A DNA stretch of 64,000 nt from Nipponacmea schrenckii (Eukaryota > Mollusca > Gastropoda > Lottiidae), in NCBI GenBank assembly GCA_030562195.1, contig CM060200.1, forward strand, positions 28,125,023-28,189,022, in the 5' to 3' direction. The translations under genes and the position numbers were made by a program. The stretch's first letter is position 1; each line of letters begins with the position of its first letter. Below the pieces are notes generated by a model. The model had not been told where the DNA came from. It saw nothing but the letters and a program-made list of their open reading frames with translations, and did not search any database. Shown here piece by piece: positions 39,944-50,696 of the stretch.

Positions 39944-40755
39944 TGTGTATGAAAACATTGTTTTGTTGGAATTGGAGCAGTGAAATAGACCATTCGGAGT
40001 TACATGGAAATCGTTTCCTTCCCTTGAAACGATCGTGATTATCCAGTCATCTTTAGAGTGTTCTGAAGTAGCTGCGGAATATACTATTACAATAATCATT
40101 AACACCCTGGATTGTTCGAAGGTAAGATTTCGTTAACTGAATTCTTCGAAAGCTTAACTTTATGTATAAGTTAATGGTCGAAAGTTTGTCAATAAGTCTA
40201 ATAATGACCATTGACGAGGACCGAAGGTCCGAGTTATACGGTCATCATTAGGGGATGCAGTGGTTTCCCCCTTTTTCAAGTTCCATCCTAGTGAGTTCCA
40301 CCCTAGTGATTACCCCCCAGTGGTTTCCTCTCTTATATATACATATATCATGCTTAATTAACAAGGATAATTTGAATCAATATCATATTTTATTTTCATT
40401 AATAATAACAATAACAATACAATGATACCGGTACATTAAATGTCCTCCTACTTTCAATAAGGATATTTATTTTACTGTATAGACTTTACTTGTTCCTTTT
40501 AGATTTCTTATTTATGAAATTGTACACCACAGTCTGTCTTCTTGAAAAACTTTCCTCTCCTACTAACTGAACCTGGGTATCAACCCAGTCTATCTCACAT
40601 CGCAAAAGAGGTATCAGGACACAAAAAGCTAGGCTTTAAAGAATGGTAGTGCCATTAAATTTCTAATACGTTCGTATATTTGCGATTATTACATGTTTCC
40701 TGTAGGCCAACAGCTTGAACTATTCTCTATAAACACTGCACCCAGCTGTTTTTCC
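39944..40755. other. No gene; one strong hairpin
   Basis: A nested inverted repeat at about 40200-40250 (TAATGACCAT...GGACC GAA GGTCC...ACGGTCATCATTA) could be a small foldback insertion. Otherwise the sequence is AT-rich with pyrimidine-rich direct repeats near 40260-40330 (GTGGTTTCC, CCTAGTGA). Confidence 0.45.
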
Positions 40756-41040
40756 ATCTCAGCAGAATCAGTCGCATCAAAAGATATCTCTCCCCAGACA
40801 CAGCAGAACATCTAATACATACCTTCATTACCAGTAAATTGGATTATCAAAATGGACTTCTCTATAATCTACCTAAATACCAAATTGACAAATTACAGAG
40901 AATACAAAATTCAGCAGCTCGTCTCTTAACAGGAACCAAGAAATCAGAACATATGATTAGACGCATTGACAAACTTGAGATCCATTAACCAACTTAAAAT
41001 ACAGATTAACAAAAAAACAGCTCACTATAAACTCACTAGA
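40756..41040 (+). pseudogene. CR1/jockey-type LINE RT C-terminal fragment
   Basis: Plus-strand translation gives RYLSPDTAEHLIHTFITSKL, then NGLLYNLPKY and IDKLQRIQNSAARLLTGTKK. This is the highly conserved stretch downstream of the RT palm in CR1/jockey LINEs. The frame breaks beyond about 40985. Confidence 0.8.
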
Positions 41041-41332
41041 GTTTTATTAACAAACAGACCTGAAATCAAAACGTTTAAGCCCTTTAGTACAAGAATCATC
41101 CATATTCAGACTATGTGTCAATAACAATGAACCAACCAATATGGCAGCACCTGGTGTTTCGAAAAAAGTTCATCAAAAGTAAAGATGTTCTAATTAATGG
41201 GAAAACATTGTCAGTTTGTCTAATAATTCCCGAATTAACTCATAATCGGCCTAATTACGTAGGAAGTACCTAGCTAACATCTACCAGAACTATCCATAAA
41301 ACACAGATGGACCTTCCTGTGTCCACATTACG

Positions 41333-42408
41333 TTAAGGGGGTTGACAACCCTAAACCTATGTACAAAAAATAGACGATTTTAACCACTTCTTTTCCACCT
41401 ATCTGAAATATTTAAATATCAATGGAAAGAGGGGACTTTCAGCTATCCAAAAATATAAAATTTATTTCTTTATGACATTTCAACTTTGAGAAATAGGGTA
41501 TGGAAGATGAACGAAAAAAACGTCAATTATTCCCTTAAAATTAGCATATCTACTAGACAATTTAATATAGAAGGTTGAAATTTTGCACAACGCAAGTCTA
41601 CATATATCTCTACAAAATTACGTTGGCTTTTTGGAAAATTTTGTTTTGTTCTGAAGATATTGATAGAAATCAAAATTTTGGGAGTGCATTTACGAAAAAT
41701 TGAATATTTAAAAAACTATTCATTTTATAAAAAAAAGCCAACGTAAAGTTATAGAGGACATCGTAAGCTTTAGCTGAAGCCAAAGTTTTTAAAAATCGGA
41801 TAAATTGTAAGCGAGATATGCTGTTGGAAAAATGACAGTTTTTTTCAACATTTTGCAAACACATGTAAACCTTACGTAATTAGCGATCATGTTGTTAAAA
41901 GATTGTCTTTCATGCCGTAGAAATCTTTAAGCACCTTTTAGGCATCGATATGCACCGATATCCACATAATTGGAGTGCTAAAACAATGGATTAGCACATG
42001 TCAAAACCCTTCCACCCATCAATCATAAAATTTTCTCTGTTTACATGTGACGTGATGATTTATGGGACATCACGTGACTTCTGGATTCCCCCGATACACA
42101 AACTCTTACTTTGCGTGCCGATATTAACAATAACTGACCGGCAAACGTAGAGAATGTTTATTTAGCCGATGACGTTGTAATCACAAATGTCAACTGACAA
42201 CGTAATTTGTACGTCTACATTGAGGAATACCCCGTTTTGTTCTATAAATAGATTATCTTCACGGACGGATATCAGACGAACTACTGAAGCGATTGAGCTC
42301 AAATTTTTCATACATGAGTTTTTTTTAATGTCAAATAGAATGGATATAAACTAAATGCGTTTCTTGATTGAAATACACTTCGAACGATAAGGTTGTCAAC
42401 CCCCTTAA
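41333..42408. mobile_element. 1.07-kb non-autonomous TTAA transposon
   Basis: The ends TTAAGGGGGTTGACAACC (41333-41350) and its exact inverse (42391-42408) bound a region with no transposase frame. TTAA at both outer ends is the target duplication typical of piggyBac and Kolobok elements. The interior has several lower-quality inverted repeats. Confidence 0.82.
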
Positions 42409-42666
42409 ATAAATTATGAATGCACGAAATAAAAATGAAAAAAAAGCCTAATTTATCAATTGGTAAGCTTATTTGACAAGATTTGAAATACAACTTTAAT
42501 CGATGCTCACAGATTTCTCCCTAATGAAAATTAATTATCTTTTTCATTTGAAAGTGAGGATTTGAAGATAAACTTTAAGTTTTAATTGGACGTAACATTG
42601 AACACTATACATTTTGAAACCTGGATTAGTTCTCGGAATAAAGTATGAGTGAATTTAATGTGAGTA

Positions 42667-42753
42667 GCAAGTGGCTGATATTTAGAGTCCAATATTGACT
42701 TTAATATTGGACTCTTGGCCACTTGCCAGTACCAATATGTTGGATATTGGTAC
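42667..42753. repeat. Two adjacent perfect hairpins
   Basis: The first has a 13-bp inner stem (AGAGTCCAATATT, 42684-42696 with 42703-42715) inside a 9-bp outer stem (GCAAGTGGC, 42667-42675 with 42718-42726). Two bases on, GTACCAATAT (42729-42738) pairs with ATATTGGTAC (42744-42753). The words CCAATATT/CCAATAT are shared between them. Confidence 0.85.
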
Positions 42754-42899
42754 GCAAAAAACAAAGGGTGACATCACATCTGTATTTTAATGTGATTTAT
42801 TCTTTGAGAAAAACACGTCATCCCAGATGAGCTATTTTGAATATAGTAGAAAATGTTTATTTTTTCTCAGAAATCACTTTACCTGTTTTATCATTTCAG

Positions 42900-43371
42900 A
42901 GATCATCTACTCCTCGACAAATGGTTAAAACAGCTAGCAGTATTTTGTATCAGTCTTCTTCATTTGTCCCTAAAACCTACACACATTCAAATACTCTCGA
43001 ACGAGTAAGTAGTTTATTTATTGAACGACGATAATTGATTTTTATATAGCTTCATTTGTTATAGAACAGTTGACTTTATTCGGCTATAACACTGTCTTAA
43101 ACAAACTGATCAATTTTTTTTTCTTTATTTCAGGCGATCACAAGTGAGACTCTACAAACAACAACAACAACAACATTTACGGATGATGTGGTTTCGGGGA
43201 ACACTGAAATGTCCTGATTGTAATTGGATCTGTATTATTTTGGTTTTATTAGCATTTATCCTTAGAAAGAAGATGAAACACTGTCTTCGATGTAGACAAA
43301 ACGCATTGAACAGTCAAAGTGAATTTGCTTTACATGAGGTGGAAACTGATTTGAATATTAAATACGTTTAG
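42900..43371 (+). CDS. Possible last two exons of an unrecognised membrane protein
   Basis: Exon 42900-43004 is bounded by ATTTCAG and GTAAGTAG and encodes RSSTPRQMVKTASSILYQSS followed by 15 more residues, phase 0. After an acceptor at 43133 the next exon reads a threonine run (TTTTTT, then FTDDVVSGNTE) and then hits a stop. In the next frame the same DNA gives CNWICIILVLLAFIL, a good membrane span, a basic stop-transfer RKKMK and a 30-residue tail ending at 43371. A one-base indel near 43205 would link a mucin-like outside to the membrane anchor. Upstream exons would lie toward or beyond the gap. I do not recognise the family. Confidence 0.35.
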
Positions 43372-43649
43372 ATTTGTTTTTCTGTTTCAGTGATCACACA
43401 GTTTTTAACTGAATCTGTATTCCTCATTATTACTATATATCTAATAAGACGCAAACTAAGTTTTCTATTGTTGTGGAAATGGGTATTTTGTACTTGTTGA
43501 CACGGCTGCTTCCGGTCCGATTCTGGGATGTGTTCATGTCGCCAATGTTTGTATTCGATGGATAGTGCTGTACATATAAGTGAATGGTCTCTGCACGTGC
43601 AAAACGATATGATATAGGAGAAGCTATAAAAAACTGGTTGGCAGTGTAT

Positions 43650-43880
43650 CATTGGTCGCAATATTGTATCCGGACTTCGGTACGAATACATGTCCTTTGG
43701 TAATAGTTTGTAGAAGGTGTTGTACTGTTTGTGTTGTGATTGACTTTGCAGCCATTCCGGGTGAGTCTGATAGCTTTCCCTATAGTCTTATACAGTTGAT
43801 ACCTTTGGCAGCCTATGCCCTCGTCTGTCTCTGGCCACGGACGACACTTATAACATTTGAGAGAGTGCAGACGAGGTCGT
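43650..43880 (-). CDS. Possible cysteine-rich (Ly6/quiver-like) exon
   Basis: A minus-strand frame reads LKCYKCRPWPETDEGIGC, later NGCKV, RTCIRTEVRIQYCD, then stops. A CxxC start and later single cysteines ending in YCD resemble three-finger Ly6/uPAR/quiver exons, but the final CC-CN signature is absent and splice sites are weak. The opposite strand also has an open frame without conserved features. Confidence 0.2.
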
Positions 43881-43920
43881 TCCACTTTACTATTATTAAA
43901 ATTATATTTGAAATGTGAAA

Positions 43921-44578
43921 ACTTGATTCAAAATTATTGTGTTTCATCCATTGATCAAACTAACAATACCTCGAGGAGGTCGACAAGAATGAAGCGGCGT
44001 CCAGACAGACTGAGATATGATTAGAAAATAAAGTGTTGTGTTTTTTATTACTAGAAATTAGATTTTGTAAAAATTCGTTGTTTCCTGTGAAGCTGATAGG
44101 AAAATAATCGTTTGCTTGTGTCATCATTTATGAGTACATTGTTTTACTTTTACTCTCGTATGTATGTAATGTTTAAAAAATGTTTTAAAGAAAAAGTTTT
44201 ACTCATTTGTTAAACTGCTTTCGGTATGTCATGCTTTAACATGGGGATCGATAATCTAATTAGAATGGAAGTATTGAAATATATGTTGTTTAGATATGCA
44301 TCCATTTAAAGAGATTGATTAAAAAAAAAAAAAAAAGAAAAAAAAAAAAAACACTTTTTTAATCTGTTTGATAGATTAGGTGAATCCGTTAGAATCAATA
44401 CCACGACACCCTTCTGTAAACCTTTTTATCACTAAACTGTTTGATTCATACTTAGCTCGTTGACTTAAAGAACGGCGGATCTATTTGCTAGTTCAAGAAC
44501 GATAGATAGGTAATCGCAGACCGTCACGACACTATACAGTCCGCTCAAATAATATATTCGCTTAAGGCATAGATAAAG
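43921..44578. other. No gene recognised
   Basis: AT-rich, with a poly(A)-rich run A14-G-A13 at about 44321-44350. The left boundary of the Polinton must lie here or be lost. I found no terminal inverted repeat. Confidence 0.4.
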
Positions 44579-44639
44579 ATGAAAAGGAACGATCGATCGG
44601 TATGCCATTGCCTTAAAATTGAAAAATCGATACAGAATG

Positions 44640-44892
44640 TAACGATACTCTTACCGTACTATACTACTAATATGCCCCCAGAAAGAGGTTATAAATATTG
44701 TTTCACAGATATAGATTTATATACAAGACACCCCTGGGTTATTCCTCTAAAAAACAAAACAGGTCTAACTGTTAAAAAAGCATTTGAAACAATAATGAAA
44801 CATAGAAAACCCAAAAAGTTATGGGTAGATCAAGGAACAGAATTTTATAATAAAAATGTGAAATCTTTAGGGTTTGAAATTTACAGTACATA
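44640..44892 (+). pseudogene. Polinton integrase, N-side fragment
   Basis: Contains the first two catalytic regions of a retroviral-type DDE integrase as found in Polintons: YCFTDIDLYTRHPWVIPLKN and KKLWVDQGTEFYNKNV. The N-terminal zinc-binding part is missing or unrecognisable upstream. The frame is cut at FEIYSTY by the LTR element, whose CATA target duplication lies at 44889-44892. The remainder resumes at 51512. Confidence 0.85.
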
Positions 44893-45005
44893 TGTAATGG
44901 GGTGTAGCGGTATTAAATAAAACTATAAGTAGTTTTACCGTTTATTATAAAAACCCTGAAATATATATTACATTTATAAATATACAATTAAACAAATATT
45001 ATACA
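44893..45005 (-). repeat. Terminal fragment of the 3' LTR
   Basis: Matches 50697 onward for about 113 bp with one substitution (GTAGCGG versus GTAGAGG), then stops exactly at the 3' end of the Penelope-like element. Confidence 0.9.
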
Positions 45006-47584
45006 ATCTTTAAATGGCATTTAGTAAAGGTGCTAGATCAACAAAACAAATTCTTATGGATACAATTACTAACTTTATTTAAGCGACGTTTCAACCAGCG
45101 TTCTCTGGTCTTTATCAAGCAATGAATAAATGTAAAAGGTTAACAAGGTATATATACATGTACATTTAAAACAACAAACACAACAAGACAAAACATGGGA
45201 TTAATACTGATTAGTGCTGATTATTAATAAGGTGGTCATATGCTCTAGGGATAAAGACTCCTGGATCTCTGTTAATTGATGGGTTATTTCTTCTTATTTG
45301 GATGGCTTCAGTAATTTTCCTTTCCTTTTTGTTGTTTTTGTTAACTGCAAGTGTTAAGGTTTCATTCCAGTTTATTCTGTGGCCTGTATCTTTGATGTGT
45401 TCTTGGATTGCTGATGGGTTGTTGGCTGCACTTTGATTGATGTTCTTTTATGCGTTTTTGTAGTGGTCGTTTGGTCTCACCGATATAAGATTCCCCACAG
45501 GAACAGAAAACTTGGTATACACATCCTTTGGGGTCTGCTTTTTTAGTGGGATTATGTTTCCCATTGGCCTGCATCACTTCTTTGATTGTTCTTTGCCCAG
45601 AAAAAACGGTTTCAATCCCAGCTTGTTTTAGTAGTCGTTTTATCTTGTATGACGAGTTCCCATTAAATGGTATGCATACTATAATTGGTGGCTTCTCTGG
45701 CTTGGTTTTTCCATTATTGGTTGATGATTTTCGTGCTTTAGCTATTGTCTGGTTAACTAGGTGCTCTGGATACTGGTTGAGTTTAGTGAAGACGTATTTG
45801 AGATGGTCAATTTCTTTCTCCAGTTTATCTTCACTGCAAATGTTTACTGCTCGTTTGGTAAGGGTGGTTATGATGCCTTTTTTCGTCTGTAAGGGGTGGT
45901 TTGATTTGAAATGTAGGTACTGATCTGTGTGTGTTGGTTTTCTGTAAACTGAGGTGCTGATTTGGTTATTGGTATTTCCGATGAGGATGTCTAGGAACGG
46001 AATGGAGTTGTCTTGGCTGGTTTCCATGGTGAATTTGATTGATTGGCTTTGGTTGTTGAGATGGTCAAGTAATGTTTTAGGGTCGTCTTCTTCTTTAAGC
46101 ATGACAAAAGTGTCATCTACTTTCCTGTACCAGCATATAGGTTTTATGGGAGAGATTTGTAAGGCCTTTCGTTCAAAATGGGTCATGTACTGTTCAGCTA
46201 AAAGTGGAGAAAGTGGGCTGCCCATAGGTAATCCCCTGATTTGTTCATATATATCATCTCCCCAGGTGAAATATGTAGATTTGAGACAGTTTTCAGCTAA
46301 TAATATGATGTTTACAGGACTAAGTTTAGTATTAAGAGGAGTCGCACTTTGTTTTATATTATCGAATAACACATCCAGGGCTTCTTTCCTTGGGACATTT
46401 GTAAATAAGTCAACCACATCATACGATATCATTGTCCCTAATGGTTTGATTGTTTTGATTTTTGAACAGAAGTCACTAGAGTCACTTATGAATGAGTCAG
46501 CTGTTTTTCCGAATATTGATAAGAGTTTAGAGAGATGTGTAGCGGTGTTGTAAAAAACTGAATCTCTTGAACACACTAGAATCCTGGCTTTAGGCGGGTT
46601 TTTGTGAATTTTGATATTAGCTCTGGCATACGGAGGGCGCGGATGTGACGGTTTAAGTTGGTAAAAAAGCTGTTCTGATAATTGGTCTTGTTCTTTCAAC
46701 GACTTTAGGTGAGCTGTGTGTTTGGTTTCTAGAGTATTGGTTGGATCCTTTCTTAGAATTCTGTAGGTCTTCTGGTCTTTTAATAGGTCATTCACTGTTG
46801 ACATATAATCTTCTTTATCCATAATCACGGTTGCCTTGCCTTTGTCTGCTGCTACCATTACTATGGACTGGTCTTCTTTCAGGTCTCTTAACGCCAGTGT
46901 TTCTGCTTTAGTGAGATTGGGCTTGGTTTTGGTCTTGGAGAGGATCTCAGCTATTTGGTGACGCAGGTAATCCACTTTGCCACCTGGTGCTAGTTGGCGA
47001 ATTCCTTTCTCAATGCCTGATATGAAATCATCTTGATTTTTTGGTTGGGTTACTGGTGAGAACTTCAGTCCGCGGGATAGGACACTGATTTGCTGGTCTG
47101 TTAGTTCTTTTTGGCTGAGGTTGACCACTGTTTTGGTTAAAAATTGTTGATGAGCAGTGACGTTAAGTGATGTGATTGGTTCTTGCTGCTTTCTGAGATG
47201 CTGGAACTTCTTGATCTGTTTCTGTTTGATCTTCTGGTCTTGCAATTGGTTATATTCAGTCTGTTTGTTTCGGTAAGTGGTGTATATATCATCTGGTAAG
47301 ATTTCTTCCAGCTGGTTTTGGAACTGATGTATCTTGAGAGTCAATCTTTGCTTTTCATTTCTAGAGTGTTGGATACGTTCACGGACAAGTGATCTGCTAG
47401 CTTTTTCTGATATCTTGGTGGCACCATTTGATTGAACAGGGGTTTTCAATTGTAATCCTTTAGGGACAATTTGGCTATCTCTACATTTTAAAAGAAATGT
47501 GATGTTGTTGCTAACTTGAATGTATTTACCTTCCAATTTGATTCATTAGGTTAACAGCCACATCTCCATATTGATGACGAATAT
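45005..47584 (-). mobile_element. Penelope-like element, full copy
   Basis: Holds one long RT-endonuclease frame and a ~350-bp 3' region. Its 5' side abuts the 3' end of a second, partial copy in the same orientation, the head-to-tail arrangement usual for Penelope-like elements. The 3' part (45005-46086) is almost identical to 47585-48665. Confidence 0.9.
45362..47536 (-). CDS. Penelope-like reverse transcriptase with GIY-YIG endonuclease
   Basis: About 724 codons without internal stop. The N-terminal part is basic and coiled-coil-like. The RT follows: MVAADKGKATVIMDKEDY, ARANIKIHKNPPKARILV, ISYDVVDLFTNVPRKEAL, RGLPMGSPLSPLLAE and the active site RKVDDTFVM. Next is the IPFLDILI block, and near the C-terminus the GIY-YIG nuclease (CVYQVFCSCGESYIGETKRP, QKRIKEH). 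No ATG lies near the start of the frame: it opens on TTG, and a one-base shift would link it to an ATG about 15 bases upstream, so the start is uncertain. This enzyme makes cDNA at a nick cut by its own nuclease. Confidence 0.93.
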   Translation of the reverse strand: MEGKYIQVSNNITFLLKCRDSQIVPKGLQLKTPVQSNGATKISEKASRSLVRERIQHSRNEKQRLTLKIHQFQNQLEEILPDDIYTTYRNKQTEYNQLQDQKIKQKQIKKFQHLRKQQEPITSLNVTAHQQFLTKTVVNLSQKELTDQQISVLSRGLKFSPVTQPKNQDDFISGIEKGIRQLAPGGKVDYLRHQIAEILSKTKTKPNLTKAETLALRDLKEDQSIVMVAADKGKATVIMDKEDYMSTVNDLLKDQKTYRILRKDPTNTLETKHTAHLKSLKEQDQLSEQLFYQLKPSHPRPPYARANIKIHKNPPKARILVCSRDSVFYNTATHLSKLLSIFGKTADSFISDSSDFCSKIKTIKPLGTMISYDVVDLFTNVPRKEALDVLFDNIKQSATPLNTKLSPVNIILLAENCLKSTYFTWGDDIYEQIRGLPMGSPLSPLLAEQYMTHFERKALQISPIKPICWYRKVDDTFVMLKEEDDPKTLLDHLNNQSQSIKFTMETSQDNSIPFLDILIGNTNNQISTSVYRKPTHTDQYLHFKSNHPLQTKKGIITTLTKRAVNICSEDKLEKEIDHLKYVFTKLNQYPEHLVNQTIAKARKSSTNNGKTKPEKPPIIVCIPFNGNSSYKIKRLLKQAGIETVFSGQRTIKEVMQANGKHNPTKKADPKGCVYQVFCSCGESYIGETKRPLQKRIKEHQSKCSQQPISNPRTHQRYRPQNKLE

Positions 47585-48665
47585 AATCTTTAAATGGCAT
47601 TTAGTAAAGGTGCTAGATCAACAAAACAAATTCTTATGGATACAATTACTAACTTTATTTAAGCGACGTTTCAACCAGCGTTCTCTGGTCTTTATCAAGC
47701 AATGAATAAATGTAAAAGGTTAACAAGGTATATATACATGTACATTTAAAACAACAAACACAACAAGACAAAACATGGGATTAATACTGATTAGTGCTGA
47801 TTATTAATAAGGTGGTCATATGCTCTAGGGATAAAGACTCCTGGATCTCTGTTAATTGATGGGTTATTTCTTCTTATTTGGATGGCTTCAGTAATTTTCC
47901 TTTCCTTTTTGTTGTTTTTGTTAACTGCAAGTGTTAAGGTTTCATTCCAGTTTATTCTGTGGCCTGTATCTTTGATGTGTTCTTGGATTGCTGATGGGTT
48001 GTTGGCTGCCTTTGATTGATGTTCTTTTATGCGTTTTTGTAGTGGTCGTTTGGTCTCACCGATATAAGATTCCCCACAGGAACAGAAAACTTGGTATACA
48101 CATCCTTTGGGTCTGCTTTTTTAGTGGGATTATGTTTCCCATTGGCCTGCATCACTTCTTTGATTGTTCTTTGCCCAGAAAAAACGGTTTCAATCCCAGC
48201 TTGTTTTAGTAGTCGTTTTATCTTGTATGACGAGTTCCCATTAAATGGTATGCATACTATAATTGGTGGCTTCTCTGGCTTGGTTTTTCCATTATTGGTT
48301 GATGATTTTCGTGCTTTGGCTATTGTCTGGTTAACTAGGTGCTCTGGATACTGGTTGAGTTTAGTGAAGACGTATTTGAGATGGTCAATTTCTTTCTCCA
48401 GTTTATCTTCACTGCAAATGTTTACTGCTCGTTTGGTAAGGGTGGTTATGATGCCTTTTTTCGTCTGTAAGGGGTGGTTTGATTTGAAATGTAGGTACTG
48501 ATCTGTGTGTGTTGGTTTTCTGTAAACTGAGGTGCTGATTTGGTTATTGGTATTTCCGATGAGGATGTCTAGGAACGGAATGGAGTTGTCTTGGCTGGTT
48601 TCCATGGTGAATTTGATTGATTGGCTTTGGTTGTTGAGATGGTCAAGTAATGTTTTAGGGTCGTC
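47585..48665 (-). mobile_element. Penelope-like element, 5'-truncated tandem copy
   Basis: Repeats 45005-46086 with a handful of differences, including two one-base deletions (near 48009 and 48111) that disrupt the GIY-YIG part. Its truncated side is fused to gag of the LTR element near 48665. Confidence 0.9.
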
Positions 48666-49415
48666 CCTATCACAAACAGTCTTATCTTTAACCCTATGCT
48701 CCTTCAATTGACTTACATCCCTTTGCAGCGATTGCAAGGTTGCATTCATTGTAGTCATCATAGTCCTAAATTCATCCTGTTCCTCTGAAATCATCTTTAC
48801 ATTATATGTTGTTTTCTGTTTTGTACCACAAGCTAAATCGGATTCAATCTTTCTAACCTCTATCAGTAATTCCTCATAATCTTTTATTCTATCGTATTTG
48901 TGTGCAGATCTTAGTTTAAGTTCCTTTTCTAACCCGTTGTAAAATCGTGTTCGAAGCATATCATTTGCAGCAAATTTAGAAACTTCATCCCTATCAATCG
49001 CTTTTTGCAAAATATCCTCTAACCTGCAACCCCATTCGGCAACAGATTCTTTTGGCTTCTGTGTTGTTGAATAAAATTCAGCGAGAAGATCTTGAGTCTC
49101 TTCAACCCTACCAAAAATTCCATTAAGTTTGCTAATAAGTCTTGATATACTAACGTCATGTCCTAATCGCATAAGAACTCTACCAGCTTCTCCACGCAGT
49201 GATTTAATTACTGCATGTCTTATAGCATCTATACTGAAAGTTGATTGCTGTAGTTCCTCGACCTCAAATTTCCATACGTCAAATGATACATCAGATTTTG
49301 ACGAAGAGTCTCCGGAAAAGAATGGTATTTTGAGTAATGATGCTCTAGTAACAGTCTTTATGTCCTTTCTTTCAGTTGGTAGTACATCAGTGACCTGATT
49401 CCTGGGTGTCCCCAA
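48027..49415 (-). CDS. Chimeric frame: LTR-element gag joined to Penelope-like C-terminus
   Basis: An open frame of 462 codons starts in gag (FSGDSSSKSDVSFDVWKFEV, GEAGRVLMRLG, AEFYSTTQKP) and, at about 48664, continues in frame into the Penelope-like element from DDPKTLLDHLN to the start of the nuclease. There a one-base deletion shifts it. The fusion is in frame by position, but nothing shows it is expressed. The frame opens on TTG; the true gag start is probably at 49533. Confidence 0.7.
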   Translation of the reverse strand: MGTPRNQVTDVLPTERKDIKTVTRASLLKIPFFSGDSSSKSDVSFDVWKFEVEELQQSTFSIDAIRHAVIKSLRGEAGRVLMRLGHDVSISRLISKLNGIFGRVEETQDLLAEFYSTTQKPKESVAEWGCRLEDILQKAIDRDEVSKFAANDMLRTRFYNGLEKELKLRSAHKYDRIKDYEELLIEVRKIESDLACGTKQKTTYNVKMISEEQDEFRTMMTTMNATLQSLQRDVSQLKEHRVKDKTVCDRDDPKTLLDHLNNQSQSIKFTMETSQDNSIPFLDILIGNTNNQISTSVYRKPTHTDQYLHFKSNHPLQTKKGIITTLTKRAVNICSEDKLEKEIDHLKYVFTKLNQYPEHLVNQTIAKARKSSTNNGKTKPEKPPIIVCIPFNGNSSYKIKRLLKQAGIETVFSGQRTIKEVMQANGKHNPTKKADPKDVYTKFSVPVGNLISVRPNDHYKNA

Positions 49416-49533
49416 AGTCTTTCATCCAACGCAAAAGATCTTCCTTTGAAGCAGCTTTAGGCTTAACTCCAAGTGACGCAAATGCTTGTAGCAGTTGATC
49501 AGATTCCTCCTTAGTAAACGATACTTCCGCCAT
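48664..49533 (-). pseudogene. gag of the LTR retrotransposon
   Basis: ATG at 49533 gives MAEVSFTKEESDQLLQAFAS and then, after a one-base frame break at GGGG near 49412, a retrotransposon-gag capsid domain with AEWGCRLEDIL and FYNGLEKELK segments, and a coiled coil before the junction. No zinc knuckle remains; protease and polymerase are absent. Capsid-like gag proteins package element RNA. Confidence 0.8.
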
Positions 49534-50680
49534 AATGTTAACTCAAACAAACTAAATAAGACCAAACCAAAAAAAAAAAACCTCAAAAGGACAACTCAAG
49601 ACAAACCAAATAGACCAAAAACCAACAACTCAATTTCCGATAAACTAGAAATCAAATCACAACCCAAAAACACTCAAATACAATTTTGATTCAACAATCA
49701 AGATTGCAAACTATCAAAAACCAAACTCAACAAACACCAAAAAGAAATTTCAAAATCAAAAATCAAAAACTTGAAAACTACACAAGGTCAAACACCACTA
49801 AGTCTAACACCACTAAGTCTAACATCAAAAGATCAAACATCAAAATAAATAAACCGATTCAATATAGACCAAGCCAATTCAAATAAAATTCAAATCAAAG
49901 TCAAATCATAAAATACGACCTGAAATTAAACATTAGTTTCTCCCTGAAAATAGAAGATACGATTATATACACAAAATACAAAAACAAAATACCGCTAACC
50001 TCGGAGGGGGGTCACTGGAAATAAATAGCGATTATATATGTATACTTATTGTTGCAAATGAGAATGTTAATTATACAAAAATGAGCATGCACGCTGGAAA
50101 TAATTAATAGAAGAACGGGATGGGTGGGTGGGTGATAGCAACCTCACTGCTATGCATAAGGGTAAAGCAGAATTGACAACCTTAAGATAGATATGCTTTA
50201 TCACTAATGACTACCTTAGGTACCGGGTGTACAAAGAATGCAAATAAGATAACTAAATTTTGAAAGAGAAAAAAAAAAACAAAAACAAAAAACAAATACA
50301 AAATTCAAATTTCCTGTTACGCGCAATTTTTATTGCAAGACAAGCAATTTGAATTTGTCTAAACAGCAAAATTTTCAGCTCTAATTTATTTATATTTGCA
50401 TACGATCAAGCAACGCAATAACCAAGGAAAAATGAATTTTTACAATGAAAATTACAAAACTAAGCAAAAATAAATAATAATAAATTACCTATAGGCCTAT
50501 TATTTTAATGAAAATATAAATTGTACTTTACCAATTGATTTTTTAAACTAAATAGATACACGTATATTAAATCACTAATATGAGTTAATGTTAATGTCAC
50601 TTATCACATCCGATCCATCGTTGATATCCAATAACTAAATCTTCGGTTCGTTGATAACTATAACATAACTTATCTCCAGA
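49534..50680 (-). other. LTR-element leader; strongly strand-asymmetric
   Basis: Between about 49535 and 49920 the plus strand has very little G and is rich in A and C (many CAAA, CCAAA, ACTCAA words), so the element's RNA would be T/G-rich and poor in C. The rest to the primer site is ordinary AT-rich sequence with no gene. Confidence 0.6.
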
Positions 50681-50694
50681 CACGTTGGGCGCCA
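50681..50694 (-). promoter_or_regulatory. tRNA-Lys-type primer-binding site
   Basis: TGGCGCCCAACGTG on the minus strand begins two bases after the 5' LTR. It matches the first 14 bases of the well-known primer site for tRNA-Lys1,2; the following bases differ. Confidence 0.75.
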
Positions 50695-50696
50695 AA

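Noticed and set aside
45528..46553. Plus-strand open frames opposite the Penelope-like RT, recurring at 48091-48501
   Set aside because: They are antisense to a strongly supported RT frame and recur only because the element is duplicated.
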